Shown here: in pieces, positions 1-7,965 of the stretch
Numbering within the stretch: the first letter of the stretch is position 1
Layout: each line of letters opens with the position of its first letter
Assembly: GCA_937958045.1 (NCBI GenBank)
Contig: CALFXL010000005.1
Coordinates: 1-64,000 of the forward strand
Direction: 5' to 3'
Origin: an uncultured Opitutaceae bacterium
Lineage (GTDB): Bacteria; Verrucomicrobiota; Verrucomicrobiia; Opitutales; Opitutaceae
DNA length: 64,000 bases
The notes under the pieces: model-generated
What the model saw: only the letters and a program-made list of their open reading frames with translations
Told to the model about the DNA's origin: nothing
Databases searched by the model: none
Position numbers and translations under genes: made by a program

Positions 1-50
1 AAAAACGGGGCGGAGACTGGCCGGCCGAGCCTCCTCGCGGCGAAGGGGCG

Positions 51-1145
51 GTGGATCGCGAAAGGGGGGCGGCGCGAGGCAACGTGAAGTCAACGGATGC
101 CGGCGGGCCGCCGGCGTTCGCAGGGCGTGCGTTTTCTTCACAGAAAACGTTCGCGCGCAGTCAGCCGCCGAAGGAGGCGCGGGACGATTTGGGCGGTGCG
201 GATTGGGAGAGGGATTTGATCCGGGCAATCCGACGGAAGGGTTTTTTATTTCGGACCGAGACGACTTATCGGGAGTGGGCGGGGAAGTTTGTGGAGTTCA
301 TCCGGCCGCGGTCGCCCTATGCGGCGGGGGCCGAGGAGATCGGTACGTTTCTTTCGGATCTGGCGGTCCGCTGGCGTTTAAGTCCCTCAACCCAGCGGCA
401 GGCGCTGAATGCCCTGGTGTTTCTTTTTCGCGAGGGACTGGGACGGGAGCTGGGCGAAATCGATTTTAAGAGGGCGCATCCGAAGGAGCGTGTGCCGTCG
501 GTATTGAGCCGGGTGGAATGCGAGCGGTTGTTTGCGCAGCTGACTGGAACGACGCGACTCATGGCGGAGCTGATGTATGGCGCGGGACTGCGCTTGATGG
601 AATTGCTGCGACTGCGCGTGCATCATCTGGATATAGAACGCGGGCAACTGCGGGTGCTCGGAGGCAAAGGCGACAAGGACCGGGTGACAGTGCTGCCGGC
701 AAAACTGACGGGGCCGTTGCGCGAGCAGCTGGACCGGTTGCGCGATTTATATACGGAGGACCGGTCGGCGGGGATGCCGGGTGTGTGGCTGCCGGAGGGT
801 TTGAGCCGGAAGTATCAACGCGCGGGGGAAACCTGGGAATGGCAGTGGCTGTTTCCTTCGCGCGAGGTAGCGCGCGACCCGGTTGCCGGCGTGATCCGCC
901 GGCATCATCTAAGCGACAATGCATTTCAAAGCGCGGTGCGCCGGGCGGCCCGGAAGGCGGGAATCAGCAAGCGCGTAACGCCCCATGTGCTGAGGCATTC
1001 GTTTGCGACGCATTTGTTAGAAGCGGGGACGGATATCCGCACCGTGCAGGAGCTACTCGGGCACCAAAGCGTGGAGACGACGCAGATTTATCTGCACGTG
1101 ATGAAGAAGCCGGGGATCGGCGTGAAGAGTCCGCTGGATATATAA
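51..1145 (+). CDS. intI: Integron integrase (tyrosine recombinase, IntI family)
   Basis: Site-specific tyrosine recombinase that in integrons inserts and excises gene cassettes at attI/attC. The N-terminal SAM-like core-binding domain spans about residues 51-140 and the catalytic domain about 150-364. The active-site set is visible: R181, H312-x-x-R315, H338 and nucleophile Y347. What separates it from XerC/XerD is the extra IntI segment at about 236-270 (LPEGLSRKYQ, then WEWQWLFPS) followed by RRHHL; this insert is specific to integron integrases. The first 50 residues are low-complexity, so the GTG at 51 is uncertain and the true start may lie nearby or left of the window. Integron platforms usually carry attI and cassettes beyond the 5' end of intI, which here is outside the window. 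The gene abuts a truncated gene on its 3' side, consistent with a rearrangement. Confidence 0.9.
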   Translation: MDRERGAARGNVKSTDAGGPPAFAGRAFSSQKTFARSQPPKEARDDLGGADWERDLIRAIRRKGFLFRTETTYREWAGKFVEFIRPRSPYAAGAEEIGTFLSDLAVRWRLSPSTQRQALNALVFLFREGLGRELGEIDFKRAHPKERVPSVLSRVECERLFAQLTGTTRLMAELMYGAGLRLMELLRLRVHHLDIERGQLRVLGGKGDKDRVTVLPAKLTGPLREQLDRLRDLYTEDRSAGMPGVWLPEGLSRKYQRAGETWEWQWLFPSREVARDPVAGVIRRHHLSDNAFQSAVRRAARKAGISKRVTPHVLRHSFATHLLEAGTDIRTVQELLGHQSVETTQIYLHVMKKPGIGVKSPLDI

Positions 1146-1582
1146 TTTGCGGCTGTCGCGGGAAAACCAAAGTCTTTCAGCAACGGCTGCGTCACCGTGA
1201 CTCCGAGAAAACTTTGATACTCGCTTCGAAATGGATCCGTCGGACGCAACCGCAAGTTATTAGTAATGTCGCGATCGGAATACCCGATGCGATAACGCGC
1301 ACCAGTCGGCACCGATCCCTCCACACCCGCGAAGAAAAGTTTATTCTCCTCGTTAAATAACGATGTGCCCTGCGAAATCGTTTGTTCGATTGTATTCTCC
1401 CGTTTGTTCCGTTCCTGCTCCGCCGACATCACGAACTCCGGTTCAAATACGCCCAACTCGGCCGCTCGCAAAAATCCTGCCGCCGCCAAAGACTCCCGTT
1501 GCGCGCGAAGCATAAGATTATTCGCCAACGCGAGCTGCCGGCACTCCGCCAGCGTACTGCTGACCGGATCCTGTGAACGCGT
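1146..1582 (-). pseudogene. Remnant of a TolC-family outer membrane factor gene
   Basis: About 140 codons on the minus strand match the N-terminal part of TolC-type outer membrane efflux proteins: a STLAECRQLALANN segment (the usual first helix) and, about 115 residues later, VTVTQPLLKDFG, a typical strand/helix junction. There is no ATG or signal peptide: the frame opens directly after the stop codon of the GH88 gene at 1583, and only an internal TTG at 1528 could serve as start. The similarity ends at the 3' end of intI (1145), where the frame runs into antisense integrase sequence until 1088. The gene is therefore truncated at both ends, probably by deletion or recombination next to the integrase. 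It cannot make a functional channel. Confidence 0.75.
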
Positions 1583-2812
1583 TTAATAAACCGCTTTCGC
1601 CGGGACTCTCGGGGTGAGGTAGCGCGCAAGGGCTTTTAGAAAATAATAATCCGCGTAGTTGAGCGGGGCATCGACTTCGGCACCGACACTTTTATGTCCG
1701 ACGGAATGCATCAGCAGGAAATTGCCGTTTTCGTTGAGCGTGGCTCGATAGGCGGGGCTCGATAATGAGCGGAGTTGTTTCTCGGCCATCGCGCGGTAAA
1801 TGGACGCTTCGTCGGCGGTCACTTGATCGCTCAGCTCGAGCAAACCAACGGCCATCACCGCGGCGGCGGATGCGTCGCGCGGCGCATCGGGAATCTCCGG
1901 CGCATCATAATCCCAATACGGCACACCATCTTCCGGCAGGCGTGGATGTGAGAGCAAAAACTTCGCAATGGTCCGCGCTTGCTCGAGGTAACGCGCCTCG
2001 CCGGTCAGTCGTGCCATCGTCGCGTATCCGGTGAGTCCCCACGATTGTCCGCGCGCCCAAGCCGAGTCGTCGGCAGCGCCTTGCACTGTTTGACGTTTGA
2101 TGACCTCCCCGGTCTCCGGGTCGTAGTCGAGCAGATGAAAGCTGCTCCCGTCGGGACGGAAATGATTTTTCAACGTTTTATCCGCGTGGCTGATCGCGAT
2201 ATCACGGAACTGCGTCTCGCCAGTCTCGCGATATGCAAACCACAGCAGCTCGAGATTCATCATGTTGTCGATGATCACAGGGTACTTCCACTCCTTCGCA
2301 TCCCACGAACGAATCAGCCCCACCTTCGGCTGATAGCGCGTCGCCAAGCTGCGCGCGCCTTGCACGAGGACCGCGCGCCACTCCGGTGTGCCGGCGAGAC
2401 GGAGGCCTTCACCGTAACTGCATCCCAGCATAAAACCGACATCGTGATGCCCGGTGAAATGCTGAATCGATTCCACGCGCTTCGTGTAATCCTCAGCCGC
2501 CTCGCGCCAGCGCGTTTCACCCGTGTGTTCATACAAGAGCCAGAGCGATCCAGGGAAAAAACCCGACGTCCAATCGCGCGGTCCCACGGCGCGAAACTCT
2601 CCCTTGTCCACCGTGCGCGGCAAACGCGTGGCATCGCCGTCCATGCGTTTCAACATGCCCGCATATTGTTGCGCCGCGAAAGCGTATTGCTCGCGAGCGA
2701 TCTCCGACATCGGACGTTCGAATGCAGCGGCGAAGCCGATAAACGTGAGACTGGCGAGCAAGCAGACAGCACGCGCGAAGGCGTGGAACGAAAACAAACT
2801 TGAAGGGCGCAT
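1583..2812 (-). CDS. Glycoside hydrolase family 88, unsaturated glucuronyl hydrolase
   Basis: Removes 4,5-unsaturated uronic acid from the non-reducing end of oligosaccharides made by polysaccharide lyases, by hydration of the double bond. The 409-residue protein has an N-terminal signal peptide (about 1-31, ending FAAA), so it probably acts in the periplasm. The alpha/alpha-barrel motifs GHHDVGF (D124) and IDNMMNLELL (D182) carry the two acidic residues expected in GH88, and RGQSWG and RDASAAA are further family signatures. The ATG at 2812 was chosen over the upstream ATG at 2983 because it places the signal peptide first. No transporter or lyase gene is adjacent. A GH105 gene 12 kb away probably serves related substrates. 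Confidence 0.88.
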   Translation of the reverse strand: MRPSSLFSFHAFARAVCLLASLTFIGFAAAFERPMSEIAREQYAFAAQQYAGMLKRMDGDATRLPRTVDKGEFRAVGPRDWTSGFFPGSLWLLYEHTGETRWREAAEDYTKRVESIQHFTGHHDVGFMLGCSYGEGLRLAGTPEWRAVLVQGARSLATRYQPKVGLIRSWDAKEWKYPVIIDNMMNLELLWFAYRETGETQFRDIAISHADKTLKNHFRPDGSSFHLLDYDPETGEVIKRQTVQGAADDSAWARGQSWGLTGYATMARLTGEARYLEQARTIAKFLLSHPRLPEDGVPYWDYDAPEIPDAPRDASAAAVMAVGLLELSDQVTADEASIYRAMAEKQLRSLSSPAYRATLNENGNFLLMHSVGHKSVGAEVDAPLNYADYYFLKALARYLTPRVPAKAVY

Positions 2813-2983
2813 AGGGATCGGGGTTGTGCGGAAAAAACGATCGATCGACACGACGGCAAATAAGCCGCCGACAAGTGCGCCATTGCTGCCGCGACGCGCG
2901 ATGATGCGCAAGGCACACATGCTGTCTTCCAGTTTGAGTCGCGCACGCTCCATGAAGCATTTCGCGCGACCGCACGTCCGCAT

Positions 2984-3127
2984 TCAGCGATCCGTTCGCT
3001 TCACGGGAAACAAGCAGCCACATCCTTTGCCGCAGCAGTCTTTGCGACGAATACAGATGTTCCGTCGCGCACAGATCGCAAAAATCAGCGCGAGAAGAGC
3101 GACGGCGATGACGATGACCCAAAGCAT
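2984..3127 (-). CDS. Small cysteine-rich single-span membrane protein
   Basis: A 47-residue frame starting MLWVIVIAVALL: one hydrophobic segment (about 2-18) followed by a short basic tail rich in cysteine (CARRNICIRR, then KDCCGKGCGC). This layout resembles the FeoB-associated Cys-rich membrane proteins, but no feoB is present in the window. It lies upstream of the GH88 gene on the same strand and is divergent from MYG1. A longer in-frame ATG exists at 3199 but adds no recognisable domain. It is real only if conserved in relatives; function unknown. Confidence 0.4.
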   Translation of the reverse strand: MLWVIVIAVALLALIFAICARRNICIRRKDCCGKGCGCLFPVKRTDR

Positions 3128-3240
3128 TTCATCGCAACGTGTCTCGCCCGCGAAGGCGGTGCAAGTTTCGCAGCCGCGAAAATATCGTCGCGTTTCCATC
3201 GTTGCCGGATGGCACGCGCTTCGCTTAGCCCAGCCGATTC

Positions 3241-4110
3241 ATGACCGTGCCAACCACTTTGCTTACGCATCCCGGCGGTGCTCACAAAGACGAGTTTCTC
3301 GCATGCAGCGTGCTGCTCGCGATTCACTCCATTCCACTCGTGCGCCGCGAGCCGACGCCTGCTGATCTCGAAGATCCGGCGGTGATCGTGGTGGATGTCG
3401 GCCTGCGTCACGAGCCCGCGCTCAACAATTTCGATCATCATCAGTTTCCCAAAGACCACACGCCGACCTGCGCGCTCTCGCTCGTGCTGCAACACCTCGG
3501 GCTCTACGAAGATGCGCGACAATTTTGTGAATGGTTGGAAACCGCCGAATGGTTTGATTGCCGCGGCCCGATCGAAACCGCGCGCTGGCTCGGCACCGAG
3601 CGCGGCGTGCTAAGCAAGCTCGCGTCGCCGATCGACTTCAGTCTGCTGCGCCGCTTCGCGTTGATTTCTCGTTTGGAACCTGGCGAACCGTTGTGGGAAA
3701 TGATGCGCATGGTCGGCGAAGATTTTTTGTCGTACGTGCGCAGCCTGCGCGTGCGACTCGACGAACTCGCGCGCACCGCGACGTTCTGGGACTTCACCTT
3801 TTCCGGCCAGAACGCGAAGGTGCTCTTCCTTCCGCGCACCGATCCGTTGCCGGACGAACCGTCGTTCGGGCTCGAGCGCTTTGTCGCATCGCTTCCTTTC
3901 GCAGCGGAAGTCGTGGCGGTGATTTATCCCGATCGACGCGGCGACGGCTACGGCCTCTCGCGTTTTCAAGATCATCCGCGTTTCGATTTTCGCCGCATCG
4001 CCGACGATCCCTTGGTGCGTTTTGCGCACGCGCGCGGCTTCCTCGCAAAAACATCGGCCACCGAAATCGCCGAACTGCGGAGGCTTCTGCTGGCCGCGGT
4101 CACACCATGA
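3241..4110 (+). CDS. MYG1 family protein (UPF0160, DHH-like phosphoesterase)
   Basis: A 289-residue member of the MYG1 family, soluble proteins with a DHH-like metal-dependent fold; the eukaryotic MYG1 is reported as a 3'-5' RNA exonuclease. Metal-site motifs are present: THPGGAHKDE at residues 9-18, VVDVG near 50-54 and FDHHQFP at 64-70. Length fits the family. No signal peptide or membrane segment, so cytosolic. It is followed by the DUF151 nuclease and dus genes on the same strand with short gaps, suggesting a transcription unit concerned with RNA. The bacterial substrate is not established. Confidence 0.85.
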   Translation: MTVPTTLLTHPGGAHKDEFLACSVLLAIHSIPLVRREPTPADLEDPAVIVVDVGLRHEPALNNFDHHQFPKDHTPTCALSLVLQHLGLYEDARQFCEWLETAEWFDCRGPIETARWLGTERGVLSKLASPIDFSLLRRFALISRLEPGEPLWEMMRMVGEDFLSYVRSLRVRLDELARTATFWDFTFSGQNAKVLFLPRTDPLPDEPSFGLERFVASLPFAAEVVAVIYPDRRGDGYGLSRFQDHPRFDFRRIADDPLVRFAHARGFLAKTSATEIAELRRLLLAAVTP

Positions 4111-4164
4111 GATCGCCCGCCTCCCCGCTTGCGCTCCGCCACGGCGACTCTCACGTTCGTCCCC

Positions 4165-4689
4165 ATGCAAAAAGACGTTGTTGAAGTCACCGTGAAAGGA
4201 GTGATGCCCACTTCGAACGGCTGCGCCGTTTTCCTGGGCAATGACGACAAAACGTTCGTCATCTACGTCGATCATTCCGTCGGCAACGCTATCCAGATGA
4301 CGATCAATGGCGTGAAAAAGGAGCGTCCGCTCACGCACGATCTCATCGGCCACATCCTCACCGGACTCGGCGCGCGGCTCGACTACGTGCTCATCAACGA
4401 TGTCAACGAAGGCACGTTCTTCGCGCGCATCCTCCTGCGCATGGAAAACGAGCTCGGCAAAAAGATCGTCGAACTCGACGCACGTCCGAGCGATTCCACC
4501 GTGCTCGCGCTCCAGCACAAACGCCCGATCTTCGCCGCTCGCAAAGTCTTCGATACCGTCGAGGATATGAGCGAAATCCTCGAACGCGTTTTGCAGCAAC
4601 AAGCCGAGGAAAACGACGACGTGGAAGACGACGATCTCTCGGACGAGGATGACGATCCCGAGTTCGACGATGACGACGACAAGAAGTAA
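4165..4689 (+). CDS. Bifunctional nuclease family protein (DUF151)
   Basis: The first about 135 residues form a DUF151 domain (VEVTVKGVMPTSNGCAVFLG, later ARPSDSTVLAL, the family signature), known in plants and some bacteria as a bifunctional RNase/DNase domain. The last about 35 residues are a strongly acidic tail of Asp and Glu with no predicted fold. The ATG at 4165 (MQKDVVEV) was chosen because the upstream ATG at 4129 only adds residues outside the domain. It sits 54 bp after MYG1 and 59 bp before dus. Enzyme activity is inferred from the family only. Confidence 0.82.
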   Translation: MQKDVVEVTVKGVMPTSNGCAVFLGNDDKTFVIYVDHSVGNAIQMTINGVKKERPLTHDLIGHILTGLGARLDYVLINDVNEGTFFARILLRMENELGKKIVELDARPSDSTVLALQHKRPIFAARKVFDTVEDMSEILERVLQQQAEENDDVEDDDLSDEDDDPEFDDDDDKK

Positions 4690-4748
4690 CTTCGCGTATT
4701 CGAATCCTCACCATCCGACGTGCGTCTTCTCGCGTGTCGTCTCGCCAC

Positions 4749-5831
4749 ATGCCGACCACCCTTCCCGCGCCTATTGTCGCCGGCCAGCCGCTCACCGCGC
4801 TCGCGCCGATGCAGGACGTCACCGATCTCGCTTTCATGAGCGTGATCGCGCACTACGGCGCGCCCGATTATTTCGTTACGGAATTCTTCCGCGTTCACAG
4901 TCAGTCGCGTCCGGAGAAACACATCCTCCGTGCGATCGACGAAAACCGTACCGGTCGTCCTGTTTTCGCCCAACTGATCGGTGAAAACATCCACGATCTC
5001 ACGCGCACCGTCGAAGAACTGCTGCGACATCCGATCGCCGGCATCGACCTCAACCTCGGCTGTCCCGCACCCAAGGTTTACAAGAAAAACGTCGGCGGCG
5101 GTTTGCTCCGTGAGCCCGCCAAGATCGCCGAAATCCTCACCGCGCTTCGCGCCGCGTCGCCCGGTTTGTTCACGGTGAAGATGCGTATTGGTTTTGAGGA
5201 TACGCGTTACTTCGACGAAATTCTCGCTCTCGTGAATGAGCATCGCGTGGATCTGCTCAGCGTGCACGGCCGCACAGTGAAGGAAATGTATCGCAGCGAG
5301 GTTCACTACGATCAAATCGCGCGTGCCGTCTCGCGCGTGCGCTGTCCGGTGCTCGCCAATGGCAATGTCACGTCCGCCGCGAAAGCCGCCGAAGTCGTGA
5401 CCAAAACCGGTGCCGCCGGCGTGATGATCGGCCGCCACGCGATTCGCAACCCATGGATCTTTCGTCAGTGTCGCGAACATTTCGCCGGACAAGCCGTCTC
5501 GCACATCACGCTCGCCGATGTCCGCGAATACGTTGAGCGGCTTTTTCACGCCACGAAACACGACGGCATTCCCGAGCGCGCGCACGTGAACAAGATGAAG
5601 AAGTACCTCAACTTCGTCGGTCAGGGTGTGGATGCGATAGGCGCATTTCTTCACGACATGCGCCGCACCGAAAACGCCGCCGCCCTCTTCGCGGTTTGCG
5701 ACCGTCACCTGCTCACCGAACCGGACAAAACATTCTCGCTCGAGCCTTACCCCGGCGTGATCGCGCGCCCCAACTGCGAAACCCCCGACGGCGCCGCCGA
5801 CGGCTGCTCGCTCGAAACGATCAGCGCGTAA
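4749..5831 (+). CDS. dus: tRNA-dihydrouridine synthase
   Basis: FMN-dependent reductase that converts uridine to dihydrouridine in the tRNA D-loop. The TIM-barrel N-terminus starts with the family pattern LTALAPMQDVTD (16-26). The catalytic cysteine is C105 in NLGCPAPKV, followed by the glycine-rich GGGLL, and the FMN phosphate site appears as ANGNV and GVMIGR in the C-terminal half. The ATG at 4749 is preferred over the GTG at 4734. The 360-residue length is normal for bacterial Dus. It is the last gene of the MYG1-DUF151-dus run and is followed by a GC-rich hairpin 13 bp after the stop. Which Dus subtype (A, B or C) cannot be decided by eye. Confidence 0.93.
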   Translation: MPTTLPAPIVAGQPLTALAPMQDVTDLAFMSVIAHYGAPDYFVTEFFRVHSQSRPEKHILRAIDENRTGRPVFAQLIGENIHDLTRTVEELLRHPIAGIDLNLGCPAPKVYKKNVGGGLLREPAKIAEILTALRAASPGLFTVKMRIGFEDTRYFDEILALVNEHRVDLLSVHGRTVKEMYRSEVHYDQIARAVSRVRCPVLANGNVTSAAKAAEVVTKTGAAGVMIGRHAIRNPWIFRQCREHFAGQAVSHITLADVREYVERLFHATKHDGIPERAHVNKMKKYLNFVGQGVDAIGAFLHDMRRTENAAALFAVCDRHLLTEPDKTFSLEPYPGVIARPNCETPDGAADGCSLETISA

Positions 5832-5844
5832 ATAACACCACCAA

Positions 5845-5862
5845 CGTCGCGATCCCGCGACG
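5845..5862. terminator. GC-rich hairpin after dus
   Basis: Perfect 7-bp inverted repeat CGTCGCG/CGCGACG with loop ATCC, starting 13 bp after the dus stop. No T-run follows, so termination here would be weak or Rho-assisted. Confidence 0.4.
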
Positions 5863-5872
5863 AACGGAGAAA

Positions 5873-5889
5873 GCTAAGTCAGACTTAGC
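5873..5889. repeat. Perfect 8-bp palindrome with one central base
   Basis: GCTAAGTC and GACTTAGC flank a single A. With no room for an RNA loop it is more likely a DNA-binding site than a hairpin. It lies in the 258-bp gap (5832-6089) before the CsgG-like gene, in which I see no convincing promoter or gene. Confidence 0.45.
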
Positions 5890-6089
5890 GTCAGCTTTTC
5901 GTACGGCATTGTTCAGCACGTGTGCAATCGCCGATGAGGATACGTCTACGCACGTCGGCAATTAGCGAGGTTTATCCATTGGGACGCCGGCGCTTATACA
6001 AAAACTGCCACGCTTTATGCATGTGGAGAGCGTGTCGTTTTAGAGTTCTCGCGCGGAGATGAGGGTATTCTTCGGCGGACCACCTATAT

Positions 6090-7313
6090 ATGACGCATAA
6101 AATTGTTCGAAAATGGTGTTTGCTCACCACGCTCCCGTTTCTGGCAGCTACCAGTCACGCCCAGTTGTGGGACCGTTTAACAAATCCTGAAATGGAAGTG
6201 CCTGTTAAACATCCGCCTCAAGTGGTGTTGAAGGAGGGCCAAAAAATTGCCGTGAGAGAATTTGCCGGCGACGGCGGCGCAGAACTTTCTGATCGTTTGG
6301 TACAAGCGCTCACTGAAGGGGGACTGGAAATCATCGATCGTGCGAATCTAGAAGCAGTGCTGCGTGAACAAGGATTGCAGGCGGCCAGCGCACTTACTCC
6401 CGAGTCTGCTATGAAAATAGGGAGATCGCTCGGATCGAGCGCCGTTTTCGTGGGACGTGTGAATCGTAGCGGAGTGGAAGTATCTCCTATCACCTATAAA
6501 ACGCAGTCCTACGGAAAGAACGACACCAAGACGACCCACTATGCAAAGGTGACTGCTAGAATAACCGCCAGTATCCAACTCGTCGATCTCACCACCGGGA
6601 AAACCTACACCGGAAAAATGATCGAAGCAGTCAAAGTGTTGGAAAATCAATCAGACTCTGGCGTCCCCCCCTACCCTAGTAAGGATGAAGCCATCACTGC
6701 GGCCTATCTTGATGCGGTGGAGCAAATGAAACGTATCGTATTTCCCTGGATCGAAACAGTACGCCTCGTTGTATACGACGACAATCGCGCCAATTTAAAG
6801 TTGAGCGCGCAGCAAATAAAAGTTGGCGATTTCGAGGGTGCCGCCCAGACTTTACGAGCCTCGTTAGCGACACTTTCCGAAAAAGATGCAAAATACCAAG
6901 GAAAGCTATACTATAATCTCGGTATAGCCTTACTCTATTCGGGACATCCGCAAGAAGCGCTCGACCAGCTGCAAAAAGCAGCGGCCATTAAAGCCACCAG
7001 CATCACTGCAGCAGCCATCAAAACTGCTCGAGAAGCGATCGCGCTACAAGAAGAGCAACGTCGTAAAGAAGAACGCCCCATCGATGCCACGGCATCGATA
7101 GCAGTAGAAACGGCCCCTCGCGCAGACGCTTTAACGAACGAGCAAGTTATTGCCATGGCGCAGGCCGGACTACCGGACGCTGTGATCATATCGAAGATCA
7201 AAGCATCTCCGCAGCAACTCGATGCGTCTACCGATAGCCTCATCGCATTTAAAAAAGCGGGGGTTAGTGACGCCGTCGTGCTGGTGATCGTCGAAGTAGC
7301 ACCCAACAAATAA
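6090..7313 (+). CDS. CsgG-family periplasmic/outer-membrane associated protein
   Basis: A 407-residue exported protein: signal peptide about 1-24 (cleavage after SHA), then a CsgG-like domain at about 45-215 (KIAVREFAGDGGAELSDRLV, IIDRANLEAVLREQ, LGSSAVFVGRV), a helical TPR-like segment at about 240-320 (LYYNLGIALLYSGHPQEALDQL), and a C-terminal repeat-like unit (LTNEQVIAMAQAGLPDAVI ... KKAGVSDAVVL) that often ends such proteins. There is no lipobox cysteine, unlike curli CsgG. The gene is visibly richer in A+T and in codons such as tta, ata and aaa than its neighbours, suggesting recent acquisition or different selection. No curli genes are nearby; its role is unknown. Confidence 0.75.
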   Translation: MTHKIVRKWCLLTTLPFLAATSHAQLWDRLTNPEMEVPVKHPPQVVLKEGQKIAVREFAGDGGAELSDRLVQALTEGGLEIIDRANLEAVLREQGLQAASALTPESAMKIGRSLGSSAVFVGRVNRSGVEVSPITYKTQSYGKNDTKTTHYAKVTARITASIQLVDLTTGKTYTGKMIEAVKVLENQSDSGVPPYPSKDEAITAAYLDAVEQMKRIVFPWIETVRLVVYDDNRANLKLSAQQIKVGDFEGAAQTLRASLATLSEKDAKYQGKLYYNLGIALLYSGHPQEALDQLQKAAAIKATSITAAAIKTAREAIALQEEQRRKEERPIDATASIAVETAPRADALTNEQVIAMAQAGLPDAVIISKIKASPQQLDASTDSLIAFKKAGVSDAVVLVIVEVAPNK

Positions 7314-7332
7314 CGTAATCCCATCCTATCGT

Positions 7333-7372
7333 GTTCGGGAGACGCGGTCTTTTTTCCGTTAAGCTCCCGAAC
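7333..7372. terminator. Inverted repeat between convergent CsgG-like and sufT genes
   Basis: Arms GTTCGGGAG (7333-7341) and CTCCCGAAC (7364-7372) enclose a 22-nt loop that contains six consecutive Ts. The position between convergent stops suggests a shared terminator, although the loop is long. Confidence 0.5.
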
Positions 7373-7405
7373 CCACTCGATGGATATAAATATTTAGCGT
7401 TAGCC

Positions 7406-7936
7406 TCACTCGATGCCGAGCTTTTGGCGGCCTTCGGCTGAGATCATCTGCGGAGTCCACACGGGATCCCACACGATGTGCACTTTCGCTTCGGCGACGG
7501 ATGGCAGCGCGGCGATTTTTTGCCGCGCATCTTCCGCGATGACCGGTCCCATGCCGCAACCTTGCGCGGTGAGCGTCATCTTCACTTCGACCAACTTCCC
7601 GCCGCCAGGCATGTCTTCGATGCTCAGATCGTAGACGAGACCGAGGTCGACGATGTTGATGGGAATTTCGGGATCGAAACAGGTTTTGAGCGCATCCCAC
7701 ACCGCTTGCTCGCTGAACTCGCCCGCGGAGGTTGTATCCATTTCTTGGATAGGCGCGAAGCCGGCGATCGCGTCGCTGTCTTCGCGTGCGATCCGAAACA
7801 GTCCGCGGTCTGTGCGCACCGTCACATTGCCGCCGAGCGTCTGCACAATGAACACCTCCGTGCCTGCGGGCAACAAGGTGACTTGTCCGGCGGGGATGAT
7901 CGTGGCTTCGACGTCGCGAGAGAGGGTGTGGTTCAT
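7406..7936 (-). CDS. sufT: Fe-S cluster assembly factor SufT (DUF59)
   Basis: Auxiliary maturation factor for iron-sulphur proteins. The C-terminal half is a MIP18/DUF59 domain with the conserved cysteine C86 in CFDPEIPINIVDLGLVY and the second signature AQGCGMGPVI (C127). The about 75-residue N-terminal extension is characteristic of the long SufT type. The 176-residue length matches. It is transcribed with, and lies 29 bp after, sppA. No other suf gene is in the window, so the SUF scaffold genes must be elsewhere. Confidence 0.88.
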   Translation of the reverse strand: MNHTLSRDVEATIIPAGQVTLLPAGTEVFIVQTLGGNVTVRTDRGLFRIAREDSDAIAGFAPIQEMDTTSAGEFSEQAVWDALKTCFDPEIPINIVDLGLVYDLSIEDMPGGGKLVEVKMTLTAQGCGMGPVIAEDARQKIAALPSVAEAKVHIVWDPVWTPQMISAEGRQKLGIE

Positions 7937-7965
7937 AAAGAAAATTCTATATGCGTGATCGCGGC

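Noticed and set aside
1353..1359. GTTAAAT resembling an attC R' core (GTTRRRY)
   Set aside because: It lies in the coding frame of the TolC remnant and no complementary RYYYAAC core with attC-like stem was found within 140 bp.
1146..1582. TolC fragment as outer membrane partner of the RND pump at 29.7-34 kb
   Set aside because: The fragment is truncated at both ends and 28 kb away; the pump must use a TolC encoded elsewhere.
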